64,000 nt of DNA from Haematobia irritans (Eukaryota > Arthropoda > Insecta > Diptera > Muscidae): positions 41,494,671 to 41,558,670 of the forward strand of contig NC_134399.1 of assembly GCF_050003625.1 (NCBI RefSeq). Direction: 5' to 3'. This document shows positions 11,433-22,500 of this stretch, one piece after another (the first letter of the stretch is position 1; every line of letters begins with the position of its first letter). The notes under the pieces were generated by a model. The model ran no database searches, was not told the DNA's origin, and was given only the letters and a program-made list of their open reading frames with translations. Position numbers and translations under genes: made by a program.

Positions 11433-11672
11433 ACACAGAAAAGGAATACGACCACCTCAAAATGTTGCAAGAGCAAAATGTTATTTTTGGAGGGGAACAT
11501 GTAACATGTTTGTCGCAAAAAAGTTATTTTCTCGAAAATTATGTATCTGACTTCGGCCACCATGTATATGTTTGCCGATAAAAGAACATTTTTGCGACAA
11601 AAATGTTCCATGTTCATTGTCCAAATTTGCTCTTGAAACTTGTTTGAGGTGATCATATTCCTTCTCTGCATG
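11433..11672. mobile_element. Short foldback element
   Basis: The left arm (AGAAAAGGAATACGACCACC, then CAAGAGCAAA) pairs with the right arm (TTTGCTCTTG, then GAGGTGATCATATTCC, TTCTCTGC). The loop contains two further inverted words, GGAACATG/CATGTTCC and TTTGTCGCAAAA/TTTTGCGACAAA. Non-coding. Its right arm is carried along in the neighbouring tandem repeats. Confidence 0.65.
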
Positions 11673-13034
11673 TATTAGACTATATTGCTAAAGCTTTCTT
11701 GTATTGCAAAGAACGAGCTTCCATCATATTCGAGGAACAAAGAAATATAATATTAATAAATTATTTATTGAACCAGATACTTGTGTTATATACAGATTTC
11801 TATAATATTTCTATGTTTTAACATTTTATACCATGACCACTTTCTTTTAATTGGGAAAAATAACAATCATAATATTTTAAATGATAACCATGTTCTTTTA
11901 AGTGGGAGAAACATGTTTGAGGTGATCACATTCCTTCTCTGCATGTATTAGACTATATTGCTAAAGCTTTCTTGTATTGCAAAGAACGAGCTTCCATCAT
12001 ATTCGAGGAACAAAGAAATATAATATTAATAAATTATTTATCGAACCAGATACTTATGTTATATACAGATTTCTATAATATTTCTATGTTTTAACATTTT
12101 ATGCCATGACCACTTTCTTTTAATTGGGAAAAATAATAATCATAACATTTTAAATGGTAACCATGTTCTTTTAAGTGGGAGAAAACATTTTTACCGAATA
12201 CCGCAACAGTTTACACATTTAATTCGAACAAATGGCTTTTCATGAAGATCATAACATTATGTTATTTTTATTAAGAAAGACGAGTTTGGGAACGAAGTTT
12301 TATATTCCCGCTAGAAAATGTATCAAATTTCGTTCTGCAGGAAAGTATTTTTTTTGCGGTGGAAGTGGTACATAGTCGAAACAAAAAATCACCAATAATA
12401 TTGTTTTGCTCTTCGGATATGATCGTGTTCACCTTGTATATTCTCTGTGTTATGATCAGTGTATAAGAGGTATATACACTCATAGAAAAAATAATGCACG
12501 GCGTGCTTCCATCATATTCGAAGAACAAAGAAATATAATATTAATAAATTATTTATTGAACCAGGTACTTATGTTATATACAGATTTCTAAAATATTTCT
12601 ACGTTTTAACATTTTATACGATGACTACTTTCTTTTAACTGGGAAAAATAACTATCATACCATTTTAAATGGTAACCATGTTCTTTTAAGTGGGAGAAAA
12701 CATTTTTACCGAATACCACAACAGTTTACACATTTAATTCGAACAAATGGCTTTTCATGGAGATTATAACATTATGTTATTTTTATTAAGAAAGACGAGT
12801 TTTATTTTCAGGGGAACGAAGTTTTATATTCCCGCTAGAAAATGTATCAAATTTCGTTCTGCAGGAAAGTATTTTTTTTGCGGTGAAAGTGGTACATAAT
12901 CGAAACAAAAAATCACCAATAATATTGTTTTGCTCTTCGGATATGATCATGTTCATCTTGTATCTTCTCTGTGTTATGATCAGTGTATAAGAGGTATATA
13001 CACTCATAGAAAAAATCATGCACGGCGTGCTCAT
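11646..13034. repeat. Two-level tandem duplication (273 bp and 515 bp periods)
   Basis: GAGGTGATCA recurs at 11646 and 11919 (period 273). GCTTCCATCATATTCG recurs at 11717, 11990 and 12505, and the sequence from 11990 to 12504 is repeated from 12505 to about 13019 (period 515). The 515-bp duplication includes the left tip of the TIR element at 12999-13445, so it happened after that element inserted. Open frames at about 12300 and 12800 minus are just this duplicated sequence. Confidence 0.75.
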
Positions 13035-13445
13035 TTCAAAACGATTCGTTTATGAAAGTGAATGAAGAAACATGTGGTGTCACACTGAGAACAGGCGGTG
13101 ACAATCTGACAATGGTAAAATGATACCATGCGTTGTCAAAACAACAACCAGCGTTCATGATCTGAAAACGTTATGGTTACGACTTTATAAACAAAATTAA
13201 AAAAAAGAGGTCCGCTGGTGTGACTCGAACCTGTGTTTCTGCACCACCGAGGGAGTTGCCATAATAGCGTCTAACAATTATTTTAAGACATTTCATGGCC
13301 AAAGAAAAACGAATGCCGTTCATGAAATCGTGAACGTCCGTGGACGAAATTGTGAACATTCCGTTTTGATTTTTTGTGAACGTTTCCGCTTCATTTTGTA
13401 ACCGTGCGTTCACGACTATGGAACGTAATTTTTGCTATTAGTGTA
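12999..13445 (-). mobile_element. TIR element containing a tRNA-like block
   Basis: TACACTCATAGAAAAAAT at the left is matched in inverse by the right end, which reads AATTTTTGCTATTAGTGTAA. On the minus strand at about 13200-13270 there is GGTTCGAGTCAC, a near-consensus Pol III box B, followed by a TCTTTTTT run that could terminate Pol III. A clean box A is not apparent, so this is called tRNA-derived, not a tRNA gene. Confidence 0.5.
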
Positions 13446-13526
13446 ACATCTTACAATTTGTAATAAGGGACTTCATTGGTTGAATACATTGGCATTATAA
13501 TCAATGACTGTATCTTTTTATTGTAG

Positions 13527-16500
13527 GCGAACATTTGACTGGAGAATACCGCGACAAAGTTACCCGCTTCAAAAAGATTCCAGCAATTAATGATCATGGA
13601 TTTCAATTGTCCGAAAGTGTTGCTATATTCCGTCACTTAGCTCGTGAGAAACTTGTTCCCGAACATTGGTATCCACGCAAGAACCTGGGTCGCAGTCGTG
13701 TCGATGAGTACTTAGAATGGCGTCAACGTAACATGGGTGTGGCTTGCACCGACTATTTCCAGCAAAAATGGTTTGTACCATACCTGCAGAAGACCAGGCC
13801 CAATGAGCGTTCCGTAAGTATACCACCGAAAACATATACAAAACAATGGTGGTTAATAACAAAAGCGTCACTAATGTCTTCCATGAGTGCATGCAAATGA
13901 AATGACGGAAGCACCTTGACAATGACACCGTTTTCACCTTAAAACTTGATTTAATCTTTACAAGCGCTTCAGTCGATTTGCATATTTTGTCTTTCTTTGT
14001 TTTGTTTTGTTTCATTTCTTTCGTGTTAAAATTTTAACGATGAGCTGCATATATTTATCATTGTTTTGTTTCTTTAGGTGAATGTGGCGACCAAGCAACT
14101 TGAACGTACCCTAAATGACTTCGAAAATCTCTTTCTCAGTTCGAAACGGTTTATGATTGGAGATAACATTTCATACGCTGACCTAATGGCTATTTGTGAA
14201 ATTGATCAGCCGAGTAAGTAATTGCAATACAAATACAGTTTCATTTCATGGTATTTGTTGTGATCGTAACACATATCTACACTGTTAGAAAAATATGTTT
14301 TCCATATGTTCCGATATAAACAAAATGTGTTTGGGGCACAATTTTTAAACACAATATATTTAAGTGCAAACATGTAATGTTCCTAAACTAACACTAAATG
14401 TTTGGGACACATGTGTTAATATGTTAGTATATATTATGTTTGCGGCATGAATGTTTCATAAAAATAATATGTGTGAATGTAAACATATATAAATTTACAA
14501 ATTTCGAGTAATCATATATATGTTGTGATATTTTATTTAGAGAGCCACAGAGAGAGTGTATAGAGAATGAAATAGAGATGGAAACCGGGAGGGTTGACGA
14601 AAGATATCAACATAACACAGCGAGAGAATCAAAAGAGAGCAATTTCTGTGAAACCGTTGGTATGTTGTTTCGGAAAACTGTTTTATGATAAGGCCAAAAA
14701 TTTGATATGCTTAAGTCTAAATATTATTTAATTTGAATATTAGAATGAGTATTCGGAGTAAAGAGAATAGACATTCGGAACCGTAGACCTTATAATACAC
14801 AGATGATCCACTATTCTCTTTAAAAAAATGTGTCAGTTCCAAAAATTAATTTTCTGACATTTCGTTTTGATTTTTTTAAAGAGTCAGTCCCAAACATTAA
14901 TTTTCGCGCATTTGCTTTTGTGTTGTTCGTAAAGAGCAATGCTGCTCAAAATTAAATTTCGTATTTTCGCGGTCACAATTTTTTGTTCAAATATGAACTT
15001 TTAATATATTAGTTTATTTATAAATCCTCTGTTGCATCATAAACGTTCTAATTTTGTGTAAAATTGGCAAACTACAAAAAGGAAAACGAAAGAGATTGTA
15101 AGCGTGCTCTTAATTTTCTTGTTTATTCTTAATCTTCGGAACTGTCAAACATAGTTTGACACCCATGGCTCATCTATGTATTATAAGGTCTATGTTCGGA
15201 ACCAAGAGAATAGACATTTGAAAAAAAAACAGCATGTGTTTTCGCCTTGAGAGCAGCATTTTGTGTGTGTGTGTGGACATGTGGTTTGTTTATCATTTTG
15301 TCTTGGTTTTTTAAAAGAAATCGAAATGTACGATGGGTAGGTTAGGTTAGGTGGCAGCCCGATGTATCAGGCTCACTTAGACTATTCAGTCCATTGTGAT
15401 ACCACATTGGTGAACTTCTCTCTTATCAATGAGTGCTACCCGATTCCATGTTAAGCTCAATGACAAGGGACCTCCTTTTTATAGCCGAGTCCGAACGGCG
15501 TTCCATATTGCAGTGAAACCACTTAGAGAGGCTTTGAAACCCTCAGAAATGTCACCAGCATTACTGAGGTGGGATAATCCACCGCTGAAAAACTTTTTGA
15601 TGTTCGGTCGAAGCAGGAATCGAACCCACGACATTGTGTATGCAAGGCGGGCATGCTAGCGATTGCACCACCGTGACTCCCGAGGAGTAAGTCAAAATAT
15701 TCAGGTAAACGAAATTAAAAAAAAACGGTGGAAAATATGCAAAAATTACGAAAGGGCACTATACTCTTTTTAGAGTTGGGACAGTAAAATGAAAAAAGAA
15801 GGAAATAGTGAAAAATTAAACAGTGAAATGTATAAAAACAAAGTTTAGTTCCTCTTTAATAATAAGTAGCCCCAGAGGAGTTGGCGGGCACCTTCAAATA
15901 TAAAAGCGGGCATTAAGTTCGAGTTTTGCAGCTAAAACAATTGAAAAAGTTTATTTTCTTTAAAATGAATTATTATAGAAAAGTAAAAGGCAAAACATGG
16001 TAATTTTAGAGCGATAATGCCAACATAATACCGGACTTAAAGGTAAACATGAAATTAAGTACAAAACACGATAAGTTTTAAATGCATTTAAAATGGTGTT
16101 AAATGCTAGTAAAAAACTGTTCACGCCTAAATAAATTTATGTGTATATTATAAAATTATTTATGTGTGTTTATACTCGACTCCACGTTCTTATTTTGTTA
16201 GAGTTTTTGAATTCCTTCCAAAATTTCAAACTTTTATACCAAAAACAGTTTTTTGTTACAGAATTGTTATTTTTTCAATAAAAAAATAATATTTTTCCAA
16301 AAGCTCAATCCACTTCGTTTATATCAAGCACTGTTTCTGACTGTAAATATTTAATAACCCACATTTCGAAGTTTCATAATAAAATTTTAATATAGTATAA
16401 ATATAAATGTGTAAATTAAAAAAAAATGGTATTCGGTCGGAGCGGGGATTGAACCCACCACCCTTTGCATGCAAGGCAGACTGCTAACCACTGCTCCACG

Positions 16501-19500
16501 TGGCCAATAAATGTATGTTTCTGTTAAATAATGTTATGTTTGCATGGGCTCGTGTGCGCTGCAAACTAGGCTATATAAACGTAACTTATAACGATAATTG
16601 TCTACTGGTGACAATAACAGCTACGTAGCTCAGTGGATAGTGTGTTGGCTTACAAACTATATGGACATCGGTTCGATTCTCCGTCCGGGCGAAAGGTAAA
16701 ATTTTAAAAATTTATGCAATTGAATAATTTCTTCAACATTATTTGTATTACAGAAAAAGGTGCCAAGAACTAAAAAATTTCGTGGAAGTGAAAATTCTTT
16801 GCGGAAAATTCTTCCAATATTATCATATAATATTTTTGGGCTCAAAATGCTTCCAAACATATAATATGTTCACATAAAACAAACATATTAATGTTTCGGC
16901 AGTATCCAATAATATATTAGAGAAGCGATTTTTTTGAAGGTGTACCTATTAAAATATGTACAAAAAACTTAAAATATGTACAAAAACTAAGTGAGAAAGG
17001 ATTGATCTTTTTTATACCCTCCACCATAGGATGGGGGGTATATTAATTTGTCATTCCGTTTGTAACACATCGAACTATTGCTCTAAGACCCCATAAATTA
17101 TATATATTCTGGTTCGTGGTGAAATTCTGAGTCGATCTGAGCATGTCCGTCCGTCTGTTGAAATCACGCTAACTTCCGAACGAAACAAGCTATCGACTTG
17201 AAACTTGGTACAAGTAGTTGTTATTGATGTAGGTCGGATGGGAGCCACCGTGGTGCAATGGTTAGCATGCCCGCCTTGCATACACAAGGTCGTTGGTTCG
17301 ATTCCTGCTACGACCGAACACCAAAAAGTTTTTCAGCGGTGGATTATCCCACATCAGTAATGCTGGTGACATTTCTGAGGGTTTCAAATCTTCTCTAAGC
17401 GGTTTCACTGGAATGTGGAACGCCGTTCGGACTCGGCTATAAAAAGGAGGTCCCTTGTCATTGAGCTTAACATGGAATCGGGCAGCACTCAGTGATAAAA
17501 GAGAAGTTCACCACTGTGGTATCACAATGGACTGAATAGTCTAAGTGAGCCTGTCACATAACCTAACCTAGGTCGGATGGTATTGCAAATTGGCCATATC
17601 GGTCCACTTTTACGTATAGCCCCCATATAAACAGACCCCCAAATTTGGTTTGCCGATCCTCTAAGAGAAGCAAATTTCATCCGATCCGGCTGAAATTTGG
17701 TACATGGTGTTGGTATATGGTCTCTAACAACCATGCAAAAATTTGTCCACATCGGTCAAAAATTATATATAGCCCCCAAAAAAACCGATCCCCCGATTTG
17801 GCTTTCCGAGCAAAATTCATCCGATCTGGTTGAAATTTGGTACGTGGTGCATATCAGTCCATAATAATATATAGCCCCCATATAAACCGATCCCGAGATT
17901 TAGTTTTGGAACCTCTTGGAGGAGCAAATTTCATCCGAGTCAGGTGAAATTTGGTACATTGTGCTAGTATATGGCCGTTAACAACCATGCCTAACTAGGG
18001 CCATATCGGTCTATAGTTATATATAGACCTCAGATAAATCGATCCCCAATCACACAAAAATTGGTCCATATCAAGTTCATAATTGTATATAGCCCCCATA
18101 TAAGCGACCCCCATATTTCAATTCTGGATCTCTACCATGTATGGACTAAGTCGCAATTTAGAAAACGATGTTAAGGAGTTTTAATATACTACAACCCAAG
18201 TAATTCGATTGTGGATGATAGTCTTTCGTAGAAGTTTCTACGCAATCCATGGTGGAGGGTACATAAGATTCGGCCTGGCCGAACTTACGGCCGTATATAC
18301 TTGTTAATCTTTAATTTCGGGCCGAGTCGGCTATATGATATCCTAGCCATAACTTCACTCAGATTTTTTTTACGAAGTATTTTTATTAGCTACGAAATTT
18401 TAATTGAGTTTTTTGGTATATTTTAAACATTTTACATTACTATGTCTTCGTACTTTTAACGAAACTTTTGTCACATTTCATGATTTTTGTGAACTAGGAA
18501 TGTTTTACGAAATATTCGCGGTTGAAATTTCTTCATAAATGTATAAAACATTTTCTTCGAAACTGCGAATAAAATGGGCAAAGTTGTAACATTTTCGTTT
18601 ACGATACAACAAAGTCTCGATTAATATGTTTTTTGTGCGTATAGCTGAGTACTATGTTCCGTTTTCAAGCTGTTTTCACGGTTACTTTTTAAATTAATTA
18701 GTTCAGAAATATAAAATGCATCGCAATTAATTCCTTGTATATTTTCCATCCTCTATTTCACAAGACTTGATAAAAATATAATCGTCTTCATATATATTTT
18801 TGTACTTTTAATTTAGTGTTTTGGTGAAAAACCCGAACATAGTACTCACCTTATAAACTAAAAATTTTTTCTAATTTTGTCACATTTTAAAATGTTTAAA
18901 TTGGATATGAAATCTATATATTTTTATTGTTATACGTGCTTAAATTATAATGTTAAACCAATATGTGATGTACAGGTATCTCGATACCTGACTGTGACAG
19001 ACATTAACATAGAACAGGAATATAAAATCTAGTAAAATTTTCAATTTGCAATCGCATGCATATGTTTTGGAATCCAGACAATTTGATACTACAAAAGTTC
19101 GTGCTATTGTTTGTTATACATATAATGTAATGTATGCAATAATTTTTTTTCGATATTAAATTATGTAGCAAAAGGCATCGTAATTGTAACCTAAAATCAC
19201 GGAAATGTATTAAAGTGAACGTTGGATTTATACAAATTCTAGGTAAATTTTTTGAACAAATAAAATAATATAAATCGCTAAGAATAAAGATTCTTGGAGT
19301 TCTCGGGGTTTTACAATATTTTCGCTCCCGCTTTCCCCGGAATTAAGAGCGAGAATTACCAGGAATATTTTTCACAATACTTTGCATATAATTTTAATAC
19401 CAAAAGCTGGTTTTTATTACCATTGGGTATATTAAAATTTAGTAGAGGAGTTTAAAAAGTAAAATAATCCAATCTCTTTAAAAATATATATTGGGGGGCA

Positions 19501-22500
19501 TTTTACCTAACAAAACTTACCTTTGCAATTTTTTAATATATTTTGATAATAATAACAAGAAAGTTTTAACGATATAAGACGCTTATAACGATTTATATTA
19601 TTTAATTTTAAGGATATTGTGTAGATCTTTATGAAATATTGATAGAAATCGTATAATGCTACGTTGGCATTATATCTGATTCCAAGTGTTTAACAGTTTT
19701 TTTTTAATTTCAAAACTATGTATTAGTTTATAAAAATTGGAAACCCACTGATCTAGTGCTCATTCGAATTACTTCATACTCCTATGTGCGGGTTAGGATA
19801 GGTTAGGTGTCAGACCGATGTATCAGGCTCACTTAAACTATTCAGTCCATTGTGATACCACAGTGGTGAACTTCTCTCTTATCACTGAGTGCTCTCTTAT
19901 CCTATCACTGAGGATCAATCTTCCACTATTTCGATAGACAAAAAATTGATTAATCGAATTTTGTTTACCTGGATCCTTCATTGACATTCACTTAAGGATT
20001 TCGATATTGATGTCGAGCCAAAGATGCAGTTTCTTTCAAATCTCATTTACCAAATTATCCATTTTCTTTTGCCATATAATAACAAAGCTATTTATGAACA
20101 CAATCAAAATTATAGTAAAGAAATGTTTTTTCAAAAACAACTTTAAGTCAAGAATACAGAATGCTCATAATAAATCTTAGCCTATATAAGAAGCGTTTTA
20201 TCTTTAACCCAAAGACTTAATATCTCATTTAATTTAAAGAGAAGAAAAATAGATTTGCCAAAAATTTCAAAGCAATATTTTGTACTTTTTCGGCACGATA
20301 TAATCGATTTTATGTCGAAAATTAAATATTTACGTGATATTAAAGACTACGCAACCTAAATTTTAGGGTGTGCAATTTACAAAGTATTAAGGACAAATTT
20401 GTTTAAAATAAGGAATTTTTATTAAAATAAAGTTTGTAATCGTTCCTACAAAACATTTGTTTTTATTAAATTTAGGAAAAAAATTGGAAATGTGCGTCCC
20501 TCCGTTAAAGTCGCATGTCTTCGATCTAAGGCAAATTTTCCTTAATGTAAAGAAAGACATTTTCGATTTAAAGAAATCGTCCTTAAGTCAATTAAAATAT
20601 TGGATCTTTAGATTTAAGATAAAAACGCTTCAAATATAGGCTACGACTTATTTTGAGGATTTAGCATCTTTGGTTTAAAGTTTGTTTGGAATTAAGAAAA
20701 AATTTTGTACTTTGAAGTATCCGTTACAATTTGGATTTTTAAACGGGCATTTGTTTCTACGTGAATAGCTTTATTATAATACCACGAAAAGAACGAAAAT
20801 TCGATTAATGAGATCTGTACCCTAATATTAATTTTATTTAGATTTAAAGCCAGATACACACAAAGAAAATTTTATTAAAACTCAGCCAACGAAAAATTTT
20901 CATTGATATAACGAACCATTTTCATTAATACAATGAAGATATTCGTTAATAGTACGAAACGTTACGTTAATTAACAGAAAATTCTTTATAATAACGAAAA
21001 ATTTCATTGTATTAACGAATTTGTTTCGTTGGCTGACTTTTAACGACACATTTCGTTAATATAACGAAACTTTTTCTATTAGTGTATGTCGTTTAAAGGG
21101 AAGGTTAAGGTTAAAAGGGGAAGGTCAAAATCATTTGATCCAAGTAAACATTTTTTGAGTGCAGAACGCTAAAAAAATAAATTTAATATTTTACATTTAA
21201 ATTATTGTAAAACTAACATACATTTGCGTCCTGTCACTTGCTGCGTAGTTTACAGTCAAATGAGATTCGCTAGTGTGTGTACTTAGTAAAAAAAACCCAA
21301 TAAACACAGGATGAGCGTTTTTCAAATGCAACACCTCTTCAGTTTGAGGGTAAATATCATTTTCAACATAAATTCAACTTGACTTGAAAAAGCTCATCTT
21401 CAATTCATCTTCAAATTGTTTGCGAATTACAACCAATTTGGCAAAATGTTGACGAAAACTTTGAAAATGTGTTGAAGATAATTGGAGAAAACTTTGACAA
21501 AACACTACCCTGAAATGCAACGAAAAAACCACATGGTTTTCAATACTACTTTGGACAACAAAGTTCGTGGAAGAAATACAAAAATGTGGAAATTTTTTAA
21601 TAATCAATTGAAATTGCTTATAATAATTGGTAAGTAAAACTAAAACACGAAATGAAAACTTGAAGGAAGTCACTAAACTCAAATCTCTTTGCAGACAACT
21701 AAAATATTTGGATGCTGATTCTTGGACACATTAAGAGGCTGGCCGATGAAAAATGGTAGTGGCTTATCGAGAAGAGAAAGTTTCCATAAATCAAAGTGCA
21801 ACCAAAAAAACTTGGTATTTATGTTTTTCCATATCAACAACTACTGGATGATAATTCGCATCACATCGATAGTTTAATTTATATCGCATCATCGGTTTAA
21901 TTTGTTATTTTGTGAATTGAAATTGCTGGAAATTTATTCCAATTATCTGGCCATCAAGTTCCTGAAAATTGCCAGTATTTTAATAACAACAATTTTGTAA
22001 TACCAACGTTCTTGAGGAAATCACGAAGTACCTGGTCAGTTGGAAGAAATACAAATTGGTAAGTCAAAATAAAAAGTGAAATGAAAACATAATGGAAATC
22101 ACAAAACTCGATTGTTTTGCAGAAAACTAAAATCATTGAATGGTATATTCTTGGAAGATGTTGGCCGATGAAAAACCGATGAAGGAAACAACAAAGAAAA
22201 GTTTTCAGAAAACTTACAAAGTGCAACCAACTAAAACAAAGTGCAACAATTCCTATATCAAGAACTTCTGGATGAAAATGTGCATCATCGGTTTAATTTG
22301 TTATTTTGTGAATTGAAATTGCTGGAAATTTATTCCAATTATCTGGTCATCAAGTTCCTGAAAATTGCCAGTATTTTAATAACAACAATTTTGTAACACC
22401 AACATTCTTGAGGAAATCACGAAGTACGTGGTCAGTTGGAAGAAATACAAATTGGTAAGTCAAAATAAAAAGTGAAATGAAAACATAATGGAAATCACAA

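Larger units (their letters stand above)
14278..16944. mobile_element. Chimeric tRNA-like TIR element E1 (GST intron)
   Basis: Begins TACACTGTTAGAAAAATATG and ends near GCGATTTTTTTGAAGGTGTA, so both tips share a TACAC/GTGTA terminus. It contains repeated ATATGTTTGG-type words at both ends and two opposed tRNA-like blocks at 16434-16505 (minus) and 16619-16691 (plus). Two later insertions split it: a hAT-like MITE (14782-15194) and a SINE (15340-15680). The sister copy at 29827-31631 lacks both and acts as an empty-site reference. No coding frame is seen. Confidence 0.7.

Noticed and set aside
12271..13034. Two similar frames on the minus strand with FFEYDGSTPCIIFSMSVYTS-like text
   Set aside because: They are copies made by the 515-bp tandem duplication and lack any recognisable domain.
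1..13526. First exon of the GST gene
   Set aside because: I looked for a start followed by a YYD.LSQPSRA-like motif and a phase-1 donor and found none; absence is not proven by eye.
13814..13900. Extension of the GST frame past 13813
   Set aside because: A strong GTAAGTA donor follows TCC and the next exon continues the conserved family sequence; the read-through residues are not GST-like.
16619..16691. tRNA gene on the plus strand (also 31249-31321)
   Set aside because: Pol III boxes are present but acceptor and anticodon stems do not pair properly; the block recurs inside a repeat family.
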